Origin: Diplosphaera chodatii
Lineage: Eukaryota > Chlorophyta > Trebouxiophyceae > Prasiolales > Stichococcaceae
Direction of reading: 5' to 3'
NCBI GenBank assembly: GCA_032358165.1
Contig: JAALGY010000008.1
Coordinates: 496,001-560,000 of the forward strand
DNA: 64,000 nt
Below the pieces are notes generated by a model. The model was not told where the DNA came from and searched no databases. It was given only the letters and a program-made list of their open reading frames with translations. This document shows, one piece after another, positions 49,473 through 61,766 of the stretch. A program made the translations under genes and the position numbers. How positions within the stretch are numbered: the stretch's first letter is position 1; each line of letters opens with the position of its first letter.

Positions 49473-51061
49473 ATGGCTCGCAGGTTGTCCCAGCAGGAAA
49501 CCTTCGACCCCGCGACCAACTCGCAGGAGGCGGTGCAGCTGGGGGTGCGCACCCCGCCTCTCTAACCCTGTACCGCCTGCAGCTGCTTGCAAGGCTGGCT
49601 TCAGGCCGAAGCTCCTAAAAGCGGCTGGCTGTCTGTCATCCAGCGCACAACACACTGCTGGCTCCGCACACCTAGAATGTTGGGATGGGCAGCAGAGCTG
49701 CATGCCAACCCAAGGGAGAACGTGGGCAGCAACTCACATGCCTGGCGTTGTCGTGTTGCTGCAGACGACCATCATGGCAGCCAGCTTCCCTGGCGGCGTG
49801 GTGTTGGGTGCGGACACCCGGACGTCCACCGGGTCGTATGTCGCCAACCGCGTCACGAACAAGCTGACACAGCTGGCAGACAAGGTGCTTGCCGTGCCGG
49901 CAGATGCCTTCCTGTTTCAATCCGCGCCATGGTGCAACCCTGTGCTTGCAACCCTGTGCATGCTGCCACCCTCTTGGCATGATTCAAGCCTTGCCATGAT
50001 ATCACAGAGAGCCCAGCAGACTGGTCCGGCCTCGTGCTGCCACAGGTGTTCGTCTGCCGGTCTGGCTCGGCGGCGGACACGCAGGCGATCAGCGCCTATG
50101 TGGAGCATTACATAGAGCAGCATGAGATGGAGTTAGGGAGGGAAGTGGCCGTCAAGACGGCTGCCAACCTGGCAATGCAGCTCGTGTACAACAACAAAGT
50201 GAGTGATAGCACCACGCAGTTCTTCATTATTGCCAGTGCCCTGGCTGCAGATAAAGTAATAAGCATTACACATGCTTTGGAGGGTTTGGCAGTTGACGAG
50301 GTAGTGATGATTGCTTCATTCGTAACACTGAACACCTCCTGCACTGTTGATGCGCAGAACATGCTTCAGGCGGGCATGATCATCGCGGGGTGGGACCCCA
50401 ATGAGGGTGGTGCCGTGTATGCGCTGCCGCTGGGCGGGACGCTGCTCAAAGTGCCCTTCTCGATAGGTCGGCAGGGCTGGCCACCTCAGACTCACTGCTG
50501 CCTCGTGTCACTCCAGATGCAAGTTCTTTCAAGGTTCCAGGCAGACCGCAGGCTGTCGTGGTAGGGCAGCTGTGCAAGCCATGGACACGCACTCTGCTGG
50601 CAGCTTCTCCATGCGACACTGACTAAATCGGCTTGCTGGCATAGGCGGCAGCGGCTCAGCGTACATCTATGGCTTCTGCGACCGCAACTGGCGGCCAGAC
50701 TTCAGCGAGCAGGTGCGGCTGCTTTGTGTTGCTTGGGCTGGCCTAGCAAGCGTACTCGCTGCCTCGCTGGGCACTGCTGAGCAGCATCACCCAATTCAGG
50801 CGCTCCTTGCATTTCTCGAACGAGCACAGCAGCCGAGTACGGTGGTTCGACAAGCGCCCCATGTGTCGGCTGCAGGAGTGCCGGGAGTACGTCGTCAAGG
50901 CAGTTACACTTGCCATTGGGCGCGACGGCTCCTCAGGCGGCTGCGTCCGCACGGTGGTGGTGACACAGGACGGCGTCAGGCGCGACTTCGTGCCCAACAC
51001 GCAGCTGCAGCTGCCCGGCGAGGCGGCCCAGCCGCCGCAGGCAGTCGGCGTCGCAGCCTGA
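49473..51061 (+). CDS. PBA1: 20S proteasome subunit beta type-6 (beta1)
   Basis: Catalytic beta1 subunit (caspase-like activity) of the 20S proteasome. Exons: 49473-49544, 49765-49884, 50046-50198, 50358-50466, 50645-50712 and 50876-51061, giving 235 residues, the normal size. A 24-residue propeptide (ending EAVQLG) precedes the catalytic threonine, so autocleavage at Gly24-Thr25 would expose [20 protein letters not shown]. The exon 1/2 boundary falls exactly at that Gly/Thr. Further signatures: [65 protein letters not shown] and [17 protein letters not shown]. The catalytic Lys of the NKLTQL segment and the SGSAADTQ motif are present. The C-terminal tail is Pro/Gln/Ala-rich. Identification is secure. 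Confidence 0.97.
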
Positions 51062-52854
51062 ATGGAGAGCTGTGCGGCGTTTCACGCCTCCTGAGGGTAG
51101 GCGGGCCGCTCTGGTGAAGCTGCCTGGAGGATGACATGAGTCCACAGCTCGTTGAAACGACAGCGCTGCAGAAGACAGCTGGCTTCTTGTGCTCTGATCT
51201 GTGCACTGGCAACAGGCAACCCTTCAGCCTGTAGCAACGTGTTGAGCACATCGACAGACGTATTGTGCTGTGTCCAGCGTCGTGAGTGGTGCAATTAGTC
51301 ATCGAAGTGACTGTTGGGCTTCTTGGCTCACTCACCCACATGCCTATTAAGACCATTGCACCACGGCTTGACATCGACGTTGGTGCACGGACGTGCTTTG
51401 TAACAGTGCCAGTCGGACACGCTGGTTACAGCCTGGTGGCTGGTGCCACTTGCGTGCAAAGATCCAGCGCAAGGGTGCCAGGGTGGCAGACCTGACGCTC
51501 AACAGCTGCCCCGACAGCTGCTTCTGTTGCAATGGACTGACAGCAAGAAGGGAAGCTGCAGCCTGCACCACCATGGGCAATGTAGCTGCAACGCAAGTCG
51601 GGCGCACATCGCCAGTCCAACGGGAAATGTACGTCTCCGGCCTGACAACAACACACCGTGCATGAAGCCATCATAATGACAGAACACATGCAACATGCTG
51701 ACTGAAGGAGGTATTGTCGGCACACTTATCGCGTTCAACTGCAGACAGGAAAATGAGAAAAGGCTCAGCAGCCACGGCCGCTACGTCCCACAGTCTCCAA
51801 GTGCAGCAGATGCTGCGCAGCCGCCGGTACACCATGCCCGGGAGCCGCTCTTGCAGCCCCAGCGTCAGAACAGCAGCGAGATCACGCCGCAGGCACCCCC
51901 TGCCAGCCTTCGGCAGCTGTTCGCGGCTCTAGGTCATGATACTGCGGCTGTGAGTGCAGCAGCTGAAGAGCAGCGGCAGCAAGCAGGCAGCACACCAGCG
52001 CCCAATGCTGTGTGGACGGCGCCACGGCGACGGGTGCTGCTGCATGCTTGCTCTTGCTGCGGCTGCTGGTGCAGAACTGCTGATCTAACCCACATCAGTC
52101 GTTCGGTTTGTATCCCGTTGCAACCAACGCCCTGCACTTTGTGAGCATGACTCATGTTGAAACTGCATCCTCCTGATAGCATGACAATATTCGATCGATG
52201 GAACGATCAGTCAAGCACATGTGGCCCCACGTCACGCGCCAGTCTGGAAAAGGGAGACTTCGTGTTGAGGCAGCCAGTCTGCCTGGCACACATAGCTTCG
52301 GCGCAGTGTGCAACGACAGAGTTCTGTGGCGCTGTACCACGCACCAGCAGCCAACGCGGAAACGCTCCGCAGCATGCTGCCGAGGCGCTGAGCCGGGTCT
52401 GCCGGGCAGCAACACGTCTGCGGCACATCTCAGGCAAGTGGGCTGCCCGTGCGGCAAGCGTCACTTCGCGCCACACAGTGGCGCATCAGAGCTGCGGAGC
52501 AGCATGATGCGAAGGCTACAGCAGCGTCAGCCGCTGCATTGTCCACCTCGAGGCACCAACTCGCGTGGGCCGATGTGGCACATGCGGGGCTGTGTGTGCT
52601 TCACACGCAACATGCTACCCGTAAGAAGAGCTACGCACGATATGCTTTCGCATGAGCAGGCTTGATCGGCCCGGCCCTGACGGTACCGGCTCGCTGAGGT
52701 GTAGTGCCAGAAGTTATTTCGCGCTGTTCAAAGACCTTTGGCGCGGGTGGAGGCACTCCCACTCCATTGTTCGTAGCTCTGATGGTATCTCATTTGCTGC
52801 AACTGCGTGACTTGGGCTGAGGACGTTTGCCTGGCGGTGCCGCAGGTGTGCCTG
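51062..52854. other. Intergenic region, 1.8 kb, no gene confidently recognised
   Basis: A TGTAA at 51399-51403 probably ends the PBA1 transcript. Around 51750-51950 (+) there is an open stretch with QNSSEITPQAPPASLRQLFA. On the minus strand near 51100-51290 a frame reads NTLLQAEGLPVASAQIRAQE. Both look somewhat protein-like, but neither connects to neighbouring exons or a known family. The unseen signal-peptide exon of the downstream receptor could also be here. Confidence 0.4.
51399..51403 (+). terminator. Candidate TGTAA polyadenylation signal for PBA1
   Basis: TGTAA lies 338 bases after the PBA1 stop codon, similar to the spacing seen at the purine permease and SnoaL-like genes. Confidence 0.4.
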
Positions 52855-55800
52855 ATGGCTGCGGCGCGTGTGCTCAGAGTTGCGGCAACACAGCGCCCGC
52901 CTTTTGTGTTCGTGGACCCCGCACGCACCGGCAACGCTCGCTTCTACGGCCTGCTGGTGGACCTGCTGCCGACGCTGCTGTCGTATGGGTGAGTTACACT
53001 GCCTTCCATCACGGCACCGTTCCATATCTGGCACCCTCAAGCCACAAGCTCACAAGCCAGGCCTTGTGAGCTCATGCCAATCACTTTCGCCTTACCACTT
53101 CAGGTTTGGAGATGGAGATAACACGACGCTTCTGTACTACGACATCTCGGCGAGCGGCGGCGTGCTGCAGCCCAATGGCACCTGGACAGGTGCGGCCCAC
53201 AGTGAATACCCTGCTGGTGCCTGTTTGAAACCCGACAGCTTTGTCTTGCCCAGCACGTCCACTGCAGCCCCAACCACGTCACCATGCAGGCGCAGCTGTA
53301 GCACTACCGTGCGCTTGCACTCTGGTCAACATGCAGTGGCCCTTCAACATAATCAACAGGATCGCGCTGTTGGCTGCAGGCATGATGGGGGAGCTGGTCG
53401 AAGACCGCGCCGATATAGCGGCCTTCCCGCTGACGCTGACGCTGGACCGCGCTCGGGCCGTGGACATGTCGTACAGCTTCATGAACGGCGGTCTCGGCAT
53501 CCTGGTGAGCACCCCGGCTACGCTGCCATGTTTGGCCAGCGCCGCAGCAGATTTGCCATGCGCCCCTCCACTGTGGCTCACTCTGCTACACTTTGCCCGA
53601 TGAAGCTGTTAGCAGACCAGCCTCACATGCGCGTGGTGCAGGTGTCCGCCGAGAAGCAGGGCACAGATGCGCTGGCCTTCCTGAAGCCCTTCGCCTGGCA
53701 GCTGTGGCTCGCGATCGTGGCGTCCATGCTGGGCGTCGCCTTCATCTGCTGGCTGCTGGCCCGCCTGTCGCCCCTGGGCCGCTACGAGGTGGACTTGAGA
53801 CACCCTGTGTTTACCTCCGATGCAAATTCTTGGCACCGGCTCCACATGGGTCTTGCGCGATACACATGTAGGGCGTGTACCAGGCAGGGCTATGGACCGC
53901 TAACCTCTGGCAGCCCTGCGCCTGCAGATCAAGCGGTTGCGGAGGCTGGATGTTGAGCATCATGACACCAGCGAGTATGTCGTGGAGTCAGGTGACGACC
54001 TGCACGTTGAGGTGTATACCTCTTGCGCAACTAACTGGCTTGCTCCCTGCCATGTCTACTGCTTCCTACTGACTGGGTGTTGCGCCCCTGTAGCAAACGA
54101 CAGCTCCATCATGGAGGCAGCCTCAACCCAGCTGGGGCAGGTACATCGTGAATCTGTTCTCGGCCTCATTCGTTCACTGTGCCGCCCCACACCGCATATG
54201 AATGCCATTTGCGCTGCGCCGCACCCTTTGAGGCGATAATGACCCTGCAATATCCCACTGCACCACAGATGCCACAGCCCCGCAGCCGCAGCTGGGCAGT
54301 CCGTGTCGTGGCGCTCACCTACGGCATCTTCTGCATCATCATTTTATCGTCGTACACCGCCAACCTGGCAGCGTTCTTGACGGTGGGGACTTATACTCTT
54401 GATTGTCGAGTTGGCGCTTTGATCTGATGCCTTTTCTGGCCACCATGTGTTTGCTTGCACCCTTGATGGGGCCTTCGTCAATGTCGATGCACTCGTCAGC
54501 TGACGCTTGCAGAAGCGCCTGGCCATCAGCACGGACCTCCACACAAATATACCCGTCGTTCGACACCTGGGGCAGTGTTGTGATGATGCTGACTGTTGCT
54601 GCCCTTTCATCGTTGCGCAGGTGAAGCAGCTGGTTACGACGGTAGACAGCACCATCAGCCTGCTGCGCAGCGGCGGCAGCTTTGCCGTGAGCAGCGGTGG
54701 CTCCACCGTCACGTATTTCCAGAACGCGCTGGACCCAGTGGCTGCGGCACTGTCGTCCAGGTGCGTCAGGTTTTCCAAAGGAAACACCGCTACATTGCAT
54801 ACCGCATAGATGCTTTTGTGTTTGACACTGTGGCTGAGAGAGGTCGAGCAAGTGAGGTACAGGAGGCAGAATGGTGCAAAGCCAGATGTCAGCATCATCG
54901 GCACCATGCCGAACAGTGCCCGACCTGCTCAGGTGCACTTGCACAGGATGAAGATCTATCCTGGGACAGCTGATGCGGTGGCGGCGGTCCGGGCTGGCCA
55001 GGTGGTGGCGTACATCACGGACTACACCACGCTGAAGTACTTTGCGTCGGTGCGCACGCTTCCAACCAGCTCGAACGTCGATGGTGCATGCCGGGGTTGG
55101 TAATGGTGCTCAGCGATGCACACAAGGCTTGAGGCCTGTGGGTCAACGGCGTTGTGCCTTGCTTGCAGTCGCTGCCGTGCGATGTGACCATCAACGGCCA
55201 GGCGTTTGGCCCAGGCAGCCTGACGTTTGGACTGCAGAAAAACTCTACACTGCTTCCAGGGTTGAACCAGGCGCTGCTGCAGGTGAGTACATAGGGCATT
55301 TATGCAGCATGCCGGCGGCAGCCCCAACAGCCTCAGCCCGGTGCAAGGTGTCAGTTCACAGTCAGATCAGTTGCAGGTAATCTGAACTGAACACCATGCA
55401 CGTCGTGAGCTATTCTGACGGCGCAGGTGCAAAGCAACGGGGTGCTGGACCAGCTGATCAGGAAGTGGACGATAGACATCGACCAGTGCAAGGGCGACCA
55501 GGTGCGTCCTGTGGGTGCACGTCCTGCATCTGTCCTGCGATGCCTGCTGTGCTGGCAGGCAGTGTCAAGAAGCCAACACATGCTGCAGCATTCAGCTAGA
55601 ACTCCCGCGCTGCTCACTACAAGGGGCCAAGGGTGCAGACGCATTGCTGGGGGCCTCACATGCGCGTGTTGCACTGCAATGCAGACGGACACCAACCGGC
55701 TGGACGTGCACTCGCTGGTGGGCCTGTTCTACATGCTGCTGCTGGCGGTGGGCCTGGGGCTGTGCATCGCGGCGGCCGAGCGCGTCCTGGCCGCCTGCCC

Positions 55801-56888
55801 CTCCATCGGCCGCCGGTGGGACCGGCTGTGGCGGACAGGTGACCCGACTGGCACTCTGCATGGTGGTACCGTAGTTGCCTGCCAGACCATGCTGCGCGTG
55901 GTCCACCTGGACTACTGGAATCCTCTCTGTCGTGATGCCCCCGGCAGTTGGGGGGAGGTAGCACGCCTGCAGGCCGGCACCTCTGGACTATGCACCTGCA
56001 TAGTGCGTGGCATATGTCCAGCTGACTCGGCCTGCCCTCTCGACTGACGGATAGTTCCCACCCAATGCCATACAGGGCACGACTTCGTGACGCGGTGCCT
56101 GCCGGAGCAGCACCGCCCGGTGGTGCCCTCACCCACCGGCTTCTCGAAGTCGGCGCTGGACATCAGCCGATCCTTTGCACCGCAGCGGACCAGCGCCCAG
56201 AGCCACAGCAGGTTGCCGCCAGTTCATGCTTGCAATCACAGTCGCAAGTCGCATGCCATGCATGTTGCGAGGGAGATGCCTGTTGTGAGAGAGAGTTGGG
56301 GGGTTTCCATCTCCATGGACTGAGGTCGCCCATCGTGAACCGGCAACACTTCTTTGCTGCAGCACCTGAGAAGGCGTGTGACATGAAGAGTGTTCTTTGT
56401 GTGCTGTCGCATCAGGAGCTCCAACGTCAGCAAGCCCGGCCACTACGGGCTCGCTACACACAAGTCGACAGCGCAGGCAGCAGCAGATGCAGTTGCTGCC
56501 TTTGATGCGACAGAAGCAGAGGAGCTGGAGGCAGCAGTCAAGGTGTGCTGTCATTGCCGCACCCTCGCTGCTAGCTGCTCCTCACAGCACTTGGCATGTG
56601 GCCTGCGTCCGGGTAGAGTATGGGCGGATGAGCAGTGGCAGCATTGCACATCCTGCACAGTTGCAACGCTTGTGTCGCACGCACCAATTTGTTTGTGGCG
56701 CATCTTCTGATGTCGCCTTGCCGCAACAGCGAGGTGGACGGCTGCAGGTCGGCGACTACAGCACCGATGGCTCCTACGCCGCAAATGGCGATGAGGACGG
56801 CCGGCCCGACTACCGGCGCACGACCAGCGCCATCAGCGGCGGCGGCACGGCGAGGGTCGTATGCGCCGCCACGAAGGCCGGCGTCTGA
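52855..56888 (+). CDS. GLR: Ionotropic glutamate receptor-like channel, copy 1
   Basis: Ligand-gated cation channel subunit lacking the large amino-terminal domain. Exons: 52855-52988, 53104-53189, 53380-53504, 53642-53788, 53928-53991, 54094-54140, 54269-54382, 54621-54760, 54947-55049, 55169-55282, 55427-55501, 55685-55838, 56076-56211, 56416-56542 and 56730-56888, giving 574 residues in phase. S1 ligand lobe (1-115) has MGELVEDRADIAAFPLTLTL then DRARAVDMSYSFMNGG, with the Arg that binds ligand carboxylate in iGluRs. TM1 is near 133-154 (LWLAIVASMLGVAFICWLLA). The pore/TM3 is near 202-239 and ends with the hallmark SSYTANLAAFLT. S2 (240-383) has GGSFAVSSGGSTVTYF and VVAYITDYTTLKYF, with an acid where iGluRs bind the amino group. 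TM4 is near 395-415 (LVGLFYMLLLAVGLGLCIAA). The cytoplasmic tail is Ser/Ala-rich. No signal peptide is visible from this ATG, and the frame stays open to an AG at 52845, so an upstream leader exon is likely. Confidence 0.88.
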
Positions 56889-58258
56889 CACCGGCGACTG
56901 CATCGTTGCCGGGCTTGGTGCATGGGCCAGCACCGCCGCGGTCCTCTGCGCAGCTGGGCTTCGCCACAAGCCCCGCAATAGCCTGTGGCAGCGCCATGCT
57001 GGGGCACGTGTTGATGATGTTGCGATGACCGAGGGAGTGAGCACACGATGGGACAGCGTTTGTGGTATATTAGGAGCGTATGTGCACCATGGGATCAGCG
57101 CCTGCTTTCGTGTTGAAGTGTTTGTGCACGTCGACTTCGCAGCATTGCTGTTTGCACTTCTAAGCTTGATGGTTTCCCGCAATAACTAGCTGCAGCGTTG
57201 CTGGGGTGACCATGCTGCTGCCGTGCTTTCGCGTTCTTCTTTGGTATTGCTGCATCTGCATACCGGCCTGCGCGCCTGAGCGCTGCAGCACGGCTGTGGA
57301 GTGCCACTGCAGCAACCTGCCTAGCTTGGTCGTGGGGGACAGGAGTTGGTGCTAGGATATTTGAACCTCCGGCTTCAGGTCATTACTTGAACTGGCTGGC
57401 TTTCTGGTTGAGTGTTGTGGTATATGTACCACTGCACCATTCCTGGCGGTAATGGCGAAGTGGCGTGTGGCTCCCATGGCAACCGGCGCAAGGCTGGCAT
57501 ACTGACCAGGCCCCACTTTGATCACCTCTCAGCGTCGTGTAGATCAGCAGTTGGGCAGCAAGTTGCTCTACAGCACTGCAGCACATCACTGATATCACCC
57601 TGCCATAAGGCCGCTTCAGTTTTGCCGCCCAGTAGTGTACTCTTGGACGGGCCAAACGCGCAGATGTCATGGTTGACTTCATGCCGGACACTACCAAGGG
57701 TGCAGCTGCGTACGTCATCAATATCTTTGCTTCAATTGTGACCTGTTGACTGCAGGTGGCGCGATAGTGTGCATTCATGAGCAGACGCTTCGAAGTTCTC
57801 AGACCCACTCAGCAGCCAGAAGTGGCACAGCGCAGCCAACTTTGACGTAGCGACACGGTACTGGCCAACGACGGCAAACCATCGTTAATTGTTCATGGAT
57901 ATCGACCTGCGCCTTTTCCTCAAGTTCGGCGCATGTCGGCTTGTGAGCGAGCTTGGGCTCTATCTTGGCATGAGCACTTCCAGCTGGGTTGAGTATTGAT
58001 CGACCCGCGACGAGGGCCAGGACTGCACCAACGCAGCTTCCATAGCAAGAGCGCACCACCAGCAGACGCATGCCGCAAGGTCTGCCTGCTGCCTAACAAC
58101 GTGGTTGGCGGCGTGTGCTGCATGCCGCAACATGCAGGCTGTGTGAACCGCTGAACCCTCAATCCGCAGCCTCACACTCTCAGTGCCAGGCGATCGCAAT
58201 ACTTGTGCGCAGTTTTCGCCACCTGTTTGAGGACCACTTGGCGCATTCGACATCTCGC
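56889..58258. other. Spacer between tandem receptor genes, no gene recognised
   Basis: About 1.4 kb. It should contain the 3' UTR of receptor copy 1 and the promoter, and possibly an unseen leader exon, of copy 2. GC content drops between about 57340 and 57960. No domain or splice-consistent open frame was found on either strand. Confidence 0.45.
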
Positions 58259-61200
58259 ATGGCATGGCTGCAGGCGGTGATGGCATCGCTGCGGGTGGTT
58301 GCGGCCGACCGGCCGCCGTTTGTGTTCATAGACTCCGCACGCAGCGGCAACGCCCGCTTCTACGGCCTGCTGGTGGATCTGCTGCCGGTGCTGCTGTCGT
58401 ACGGTGCGGCCGACGGCGACAAGACGGCCCTGGAGTACTATGCGGTGGCCCCCAGCGGCGGTGAACTGAAGAACGGCACCTGGACAGGTCTGGAGGACCA
58501 TGCACCACCCTCTGTTGTGCGACTGATGTGGCCAAAGGGTAACCACTTGTCGAATCTGCATGAGGACTAACATGATAAAGCACCGTGCGGCGTGCGCCGG
58601 CAGTCGAGGTTATACTGTCGTCGCATGTCGTTGGCAGGGATCATGGGGGAGCTGACGAACGGCGATGCGGACATTGCGGCGTTCCCGCTGTCTCTGACAC
58701 TGCCGCGGCCGACGTACGTCGGCCTGTCGTACAGCTACCTCAACGGCGGCATTGGCATCCTGGTGAGGGCTCAACTCGGAGCACCACAGCAACCTCTGGG
58801 CTGCGTTGCCGCATGCACCAACATGGTACACATGCATATGCTTCGGCACCTTTTGCAGGTGTCTGCCAGGCGGCAGAGTGCAGATGCGCTGGCGTTCCTG
58901 CAGCCCTTTGCCTGGCAGCTGTGGCTGGCGATCGTGGCGTCCATGGTGAGCGTCGCGGTCATGTTCTGGGTCCTGGCGCGTCTGTCCCCCCTGGGCCGCT
59001 TCGAGGTGTGTCACTCCCCTGGCATGTGGTGCCGAGTGCATGACTTGCGACTTTGCATCGCCTGGCACGGCTCAGCAGAACCGAACTGGTGTATGTGCCA
59101 GGCACTTTGCGGGGTATGCAGGCTGCTGGCGCAGTATGGCTTGCGGCAAGCGGACCAGCCAGGGATTTTGAGTCAGATGCATGTTGTTGCATTTGTAGGT
59201 GAGGCGGCTGCGGAGGCTGGATGTCGAGCACCTGTCTGTGGCAGAGTACGTGGTAGAGTCAGGTATGTGCGCCATCACCCTGCGGAAAGTGCTTCAACTG
59301 TATTCTTTGCATGGTGCAGCATTCACGTCCTCTCCTGTAGCAGCAGTGATGGCCGCGTGTTCCGTGCGGTGCAGCGAATGACAGCGTGTTCATGGAGGCA
59401 GCATCCACACAGCTTGGCCAGGTGTGCACCCTTGCACTGCACGTGCGTTGGGTACAGCAGCAAAGTGCAGCTCTCAAAGAGTGGCAGTCGAGGATCTTGC
59501 ACCGGGTCTTGCAAACCCTTGCAAGCAAGCAAGGTAAGTGAGGCACGTGCATTACACTGCTGCAGATGCCGCAGCCCCGCAGCCGCAGCTGGGCGGTGCG
59601 CCTGCTGGGCCTCACCTACGGCATCTTCTGCGTGATTGTGCTGAGCAGTTACACCGCCAACCTCGCAGCCTTCCTGACGGTACCTTTACAGTCCTGTACT
59701 CTGCTGCTCGTGTACTGCTGGCCGTAGACTGTGCGCTGCTGGACAGGCGCTGCTTGGAAGGGCTCCTGGCATTGCATCGTGGATCGGACACATGCTGATA
59801 ACCCTGGGAGCTAGAATGCTGACCTGGCCTGTTGACCATCACAATAGGTGCGGCAGCTGGGGGCAACCATCGACAGCCCGCTGAGCCTGCTGCGCAACGG
59901 CGGCAACTTCGCGGTCAGCTCCGGCGGCAGCACGCTCGGCTACTTCCGCTCTGCACTGGACCCCGTGGCCGCCGCTCTGGCGCCGAGGTGCACTGCACCA
60001 TGCACATCAACACCTCAGGGTGTAGTGATGTGAGCACGCAGTGCTCTGCACCATATGCAGCGCCAGTTGCAGCAGCACTTAGCTCAGCACCGCGCACTGA
60101 GCCCCCCGCTTGAAGACAGTTAGGGGCGTCCGCAGCAGGCAGCATGCTGCTCTGTTCTGCCGAAGCACAGTCTGGCACCACCATACTGAGTTTCCGGGGA
60201 GTGACAATGCAGGATGCGGGTGTATTCTAGCACCAATGCTGCGGTTGAAGCTGTGCGGGGCGGCAAGGTGGTGGCTTTCCTGACCGATGCGGCCACCCTG
60301 CAGTACTTTGCACAGGTGCGTGGTGGGCATACACAAGCAGGGATTTGCTCAGGACCAGGTCTGCCTGCCGTGCAGTTCACACACACCAACGTCCACACCA
60401 TGAGTGTGGCAGGACTACACACCCAGCTGGTGTGATGCCTGCAGTCACTCCCATGCGATGTGACGATCAGCGGGCAGCCATTTGGGCCAAACTCCCTAAC
60501 TTTTGGGACGCCCAAGAACTCGACGCTGCTGCCAAACCTCAACCAGGCACTTCTGGAGGTGCGGCCGCAGGTTAAACGGCTGACAGCACTGCTCCTGAAC
60601 CAGTCGAGCCAGCGGGGTGCTTGCATGCTGCACAAACCTAGTAGGCACCTTGGCAGGCTTACCTGGCAGACCTATGATCGGCTGATGTGCAGGTGGAAAG
60701 CAATGGCGTCCTGGACCAGCTGATCAGGAAGTGGACAACAGAGATCGACCAGTGCGCCGCCAGCGCCGAGGTGGCCTGCTCTGTCAGTCCACTCCCTGCA
60801 GCCTGGGCAGCAAGGCCGTCTTCGTTTGCAGTGGGAAATTGGAAAGGACAACTGCTTGCCAGGTCATTAACCTCCATGTGTCGACCAAGTAGTTGCTTTT
60901 AAATCACTTGTAACAGCTGTTGCAGGTGGACACCAACCGGCTGGATGTGCGCTCGCTGGTGGGCCTGTTCTACATGCTGCTGCTGGCCATGACGCTCGCG
61001 CTGTGTATCGCCGGCGCTGAGCGCTTCCTCGCAGCGTACCCCAAGCTGTGGCAGCGTCTGCGCCGGCCATTGGCACCTGTTGCAGTGGCAGGTAGGTTTG
61101 CATGCTTGAATACATGCTCCTGTCACGATGGTCATTGGCTGTGGTGCTACTGCAGCAGCTAGCGCACGCTAGCAGCGCGGTTGTCTGTAGGAGTTTGCAA

Positions 61201-61766
61201 CCAATCGAACGGCGGTGAATCACTTCGGCTTTTTCACACCCCCGCACATACAGGTCAGCGGCTGGCGAGCAACATCATACCGGAGGAGAAGCGGTGGGTG
61301 CCGGACCACGGCTTCTCCAGATCCGCCCTGGAGATCAGCCGGTCGTTCCGGCCCCGCGGCCGCAGGTGACGGCGCCCTGCAGCTGTCACCATGACGGTGC
61401 TACCCCTTGGCACGCTGTGACATTCATCGTTGATAGCACATCCATGGGCTTTGATGACCTGGATGTGCAACCCACTCCTAGATGAATGTTGGGCTTCACC
61501 ACGTGATGATGTGCTGTTGCAGCCTTGGCGGCCCAGCGTTTGCCGCACACGCCGCCGCTGCTGCAAATGCGGTGGCATCAGCGGATGCAGCGGGATGCAA
61601 TAATGGGCGCAACACCAGCAGCTGTGATGTGAACAGCTCGTTTGGCACTGCGTCAAGCGTCGTCACCCCAGACAACACTGCGCACGACGGCACCATCGCG
61701 GCCAGAACACTCTCCGAGGATGACCGTGCAGCTGCTACACTCTCCGTGGCCGGCAACTGCATGTAG
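58259..61766 (+). CDS. GLR: Ionotropic glutamate receptor-like channel, copy 2
   Basis: Exons: 58259-58487, 58638-58762, 58859-59005, 59199-59262, 59375-59421, 59566-59679, 59848-59987, 60213-60315, 60445-60558, 60693-60770, 60926-61091, 61254-61365 and 61523-61766, giving 560 residues. Seven internal exons equal copy 1 in length (147, 64, 47, 114, 140, 103, 114). S1: RPPFVFID, then MGELTNGDADIAAFPLSLTL and PRPTYVGLSYSYLNGG, with the carboxylate Arg kept. TM1 is LWLAIVASMVSVAVMFWVLA. The pore/TM3 has PQPRSRSWAVRLLGLTYGIF and SSYTANLAAFLT. S2 has GGNFAVSSGGSTLGYF and VVAFLTDAATLQYF. TM4 is LVGLFYMLLLAMTLALCIAG. The tail keeps GFSRSALEISRSF, shared with copy 1 (GFSKSALDISRSF), then diverges into an Asn/Ala/Ser-rich end. 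Exon 1 has no intron where copy 1 has one after LLSYG. The ATG at 58259 leaves no clear signal peptide. Ion selectivity and ligand are unknown. Confidence 0.88.

Noticed and set aside
51347..52476. Candidate minus-strand gene downstream of PBA1
   Set aside because: Several frames look weakly protein-like, but no set of them joins by phase and no domain is recognisable.
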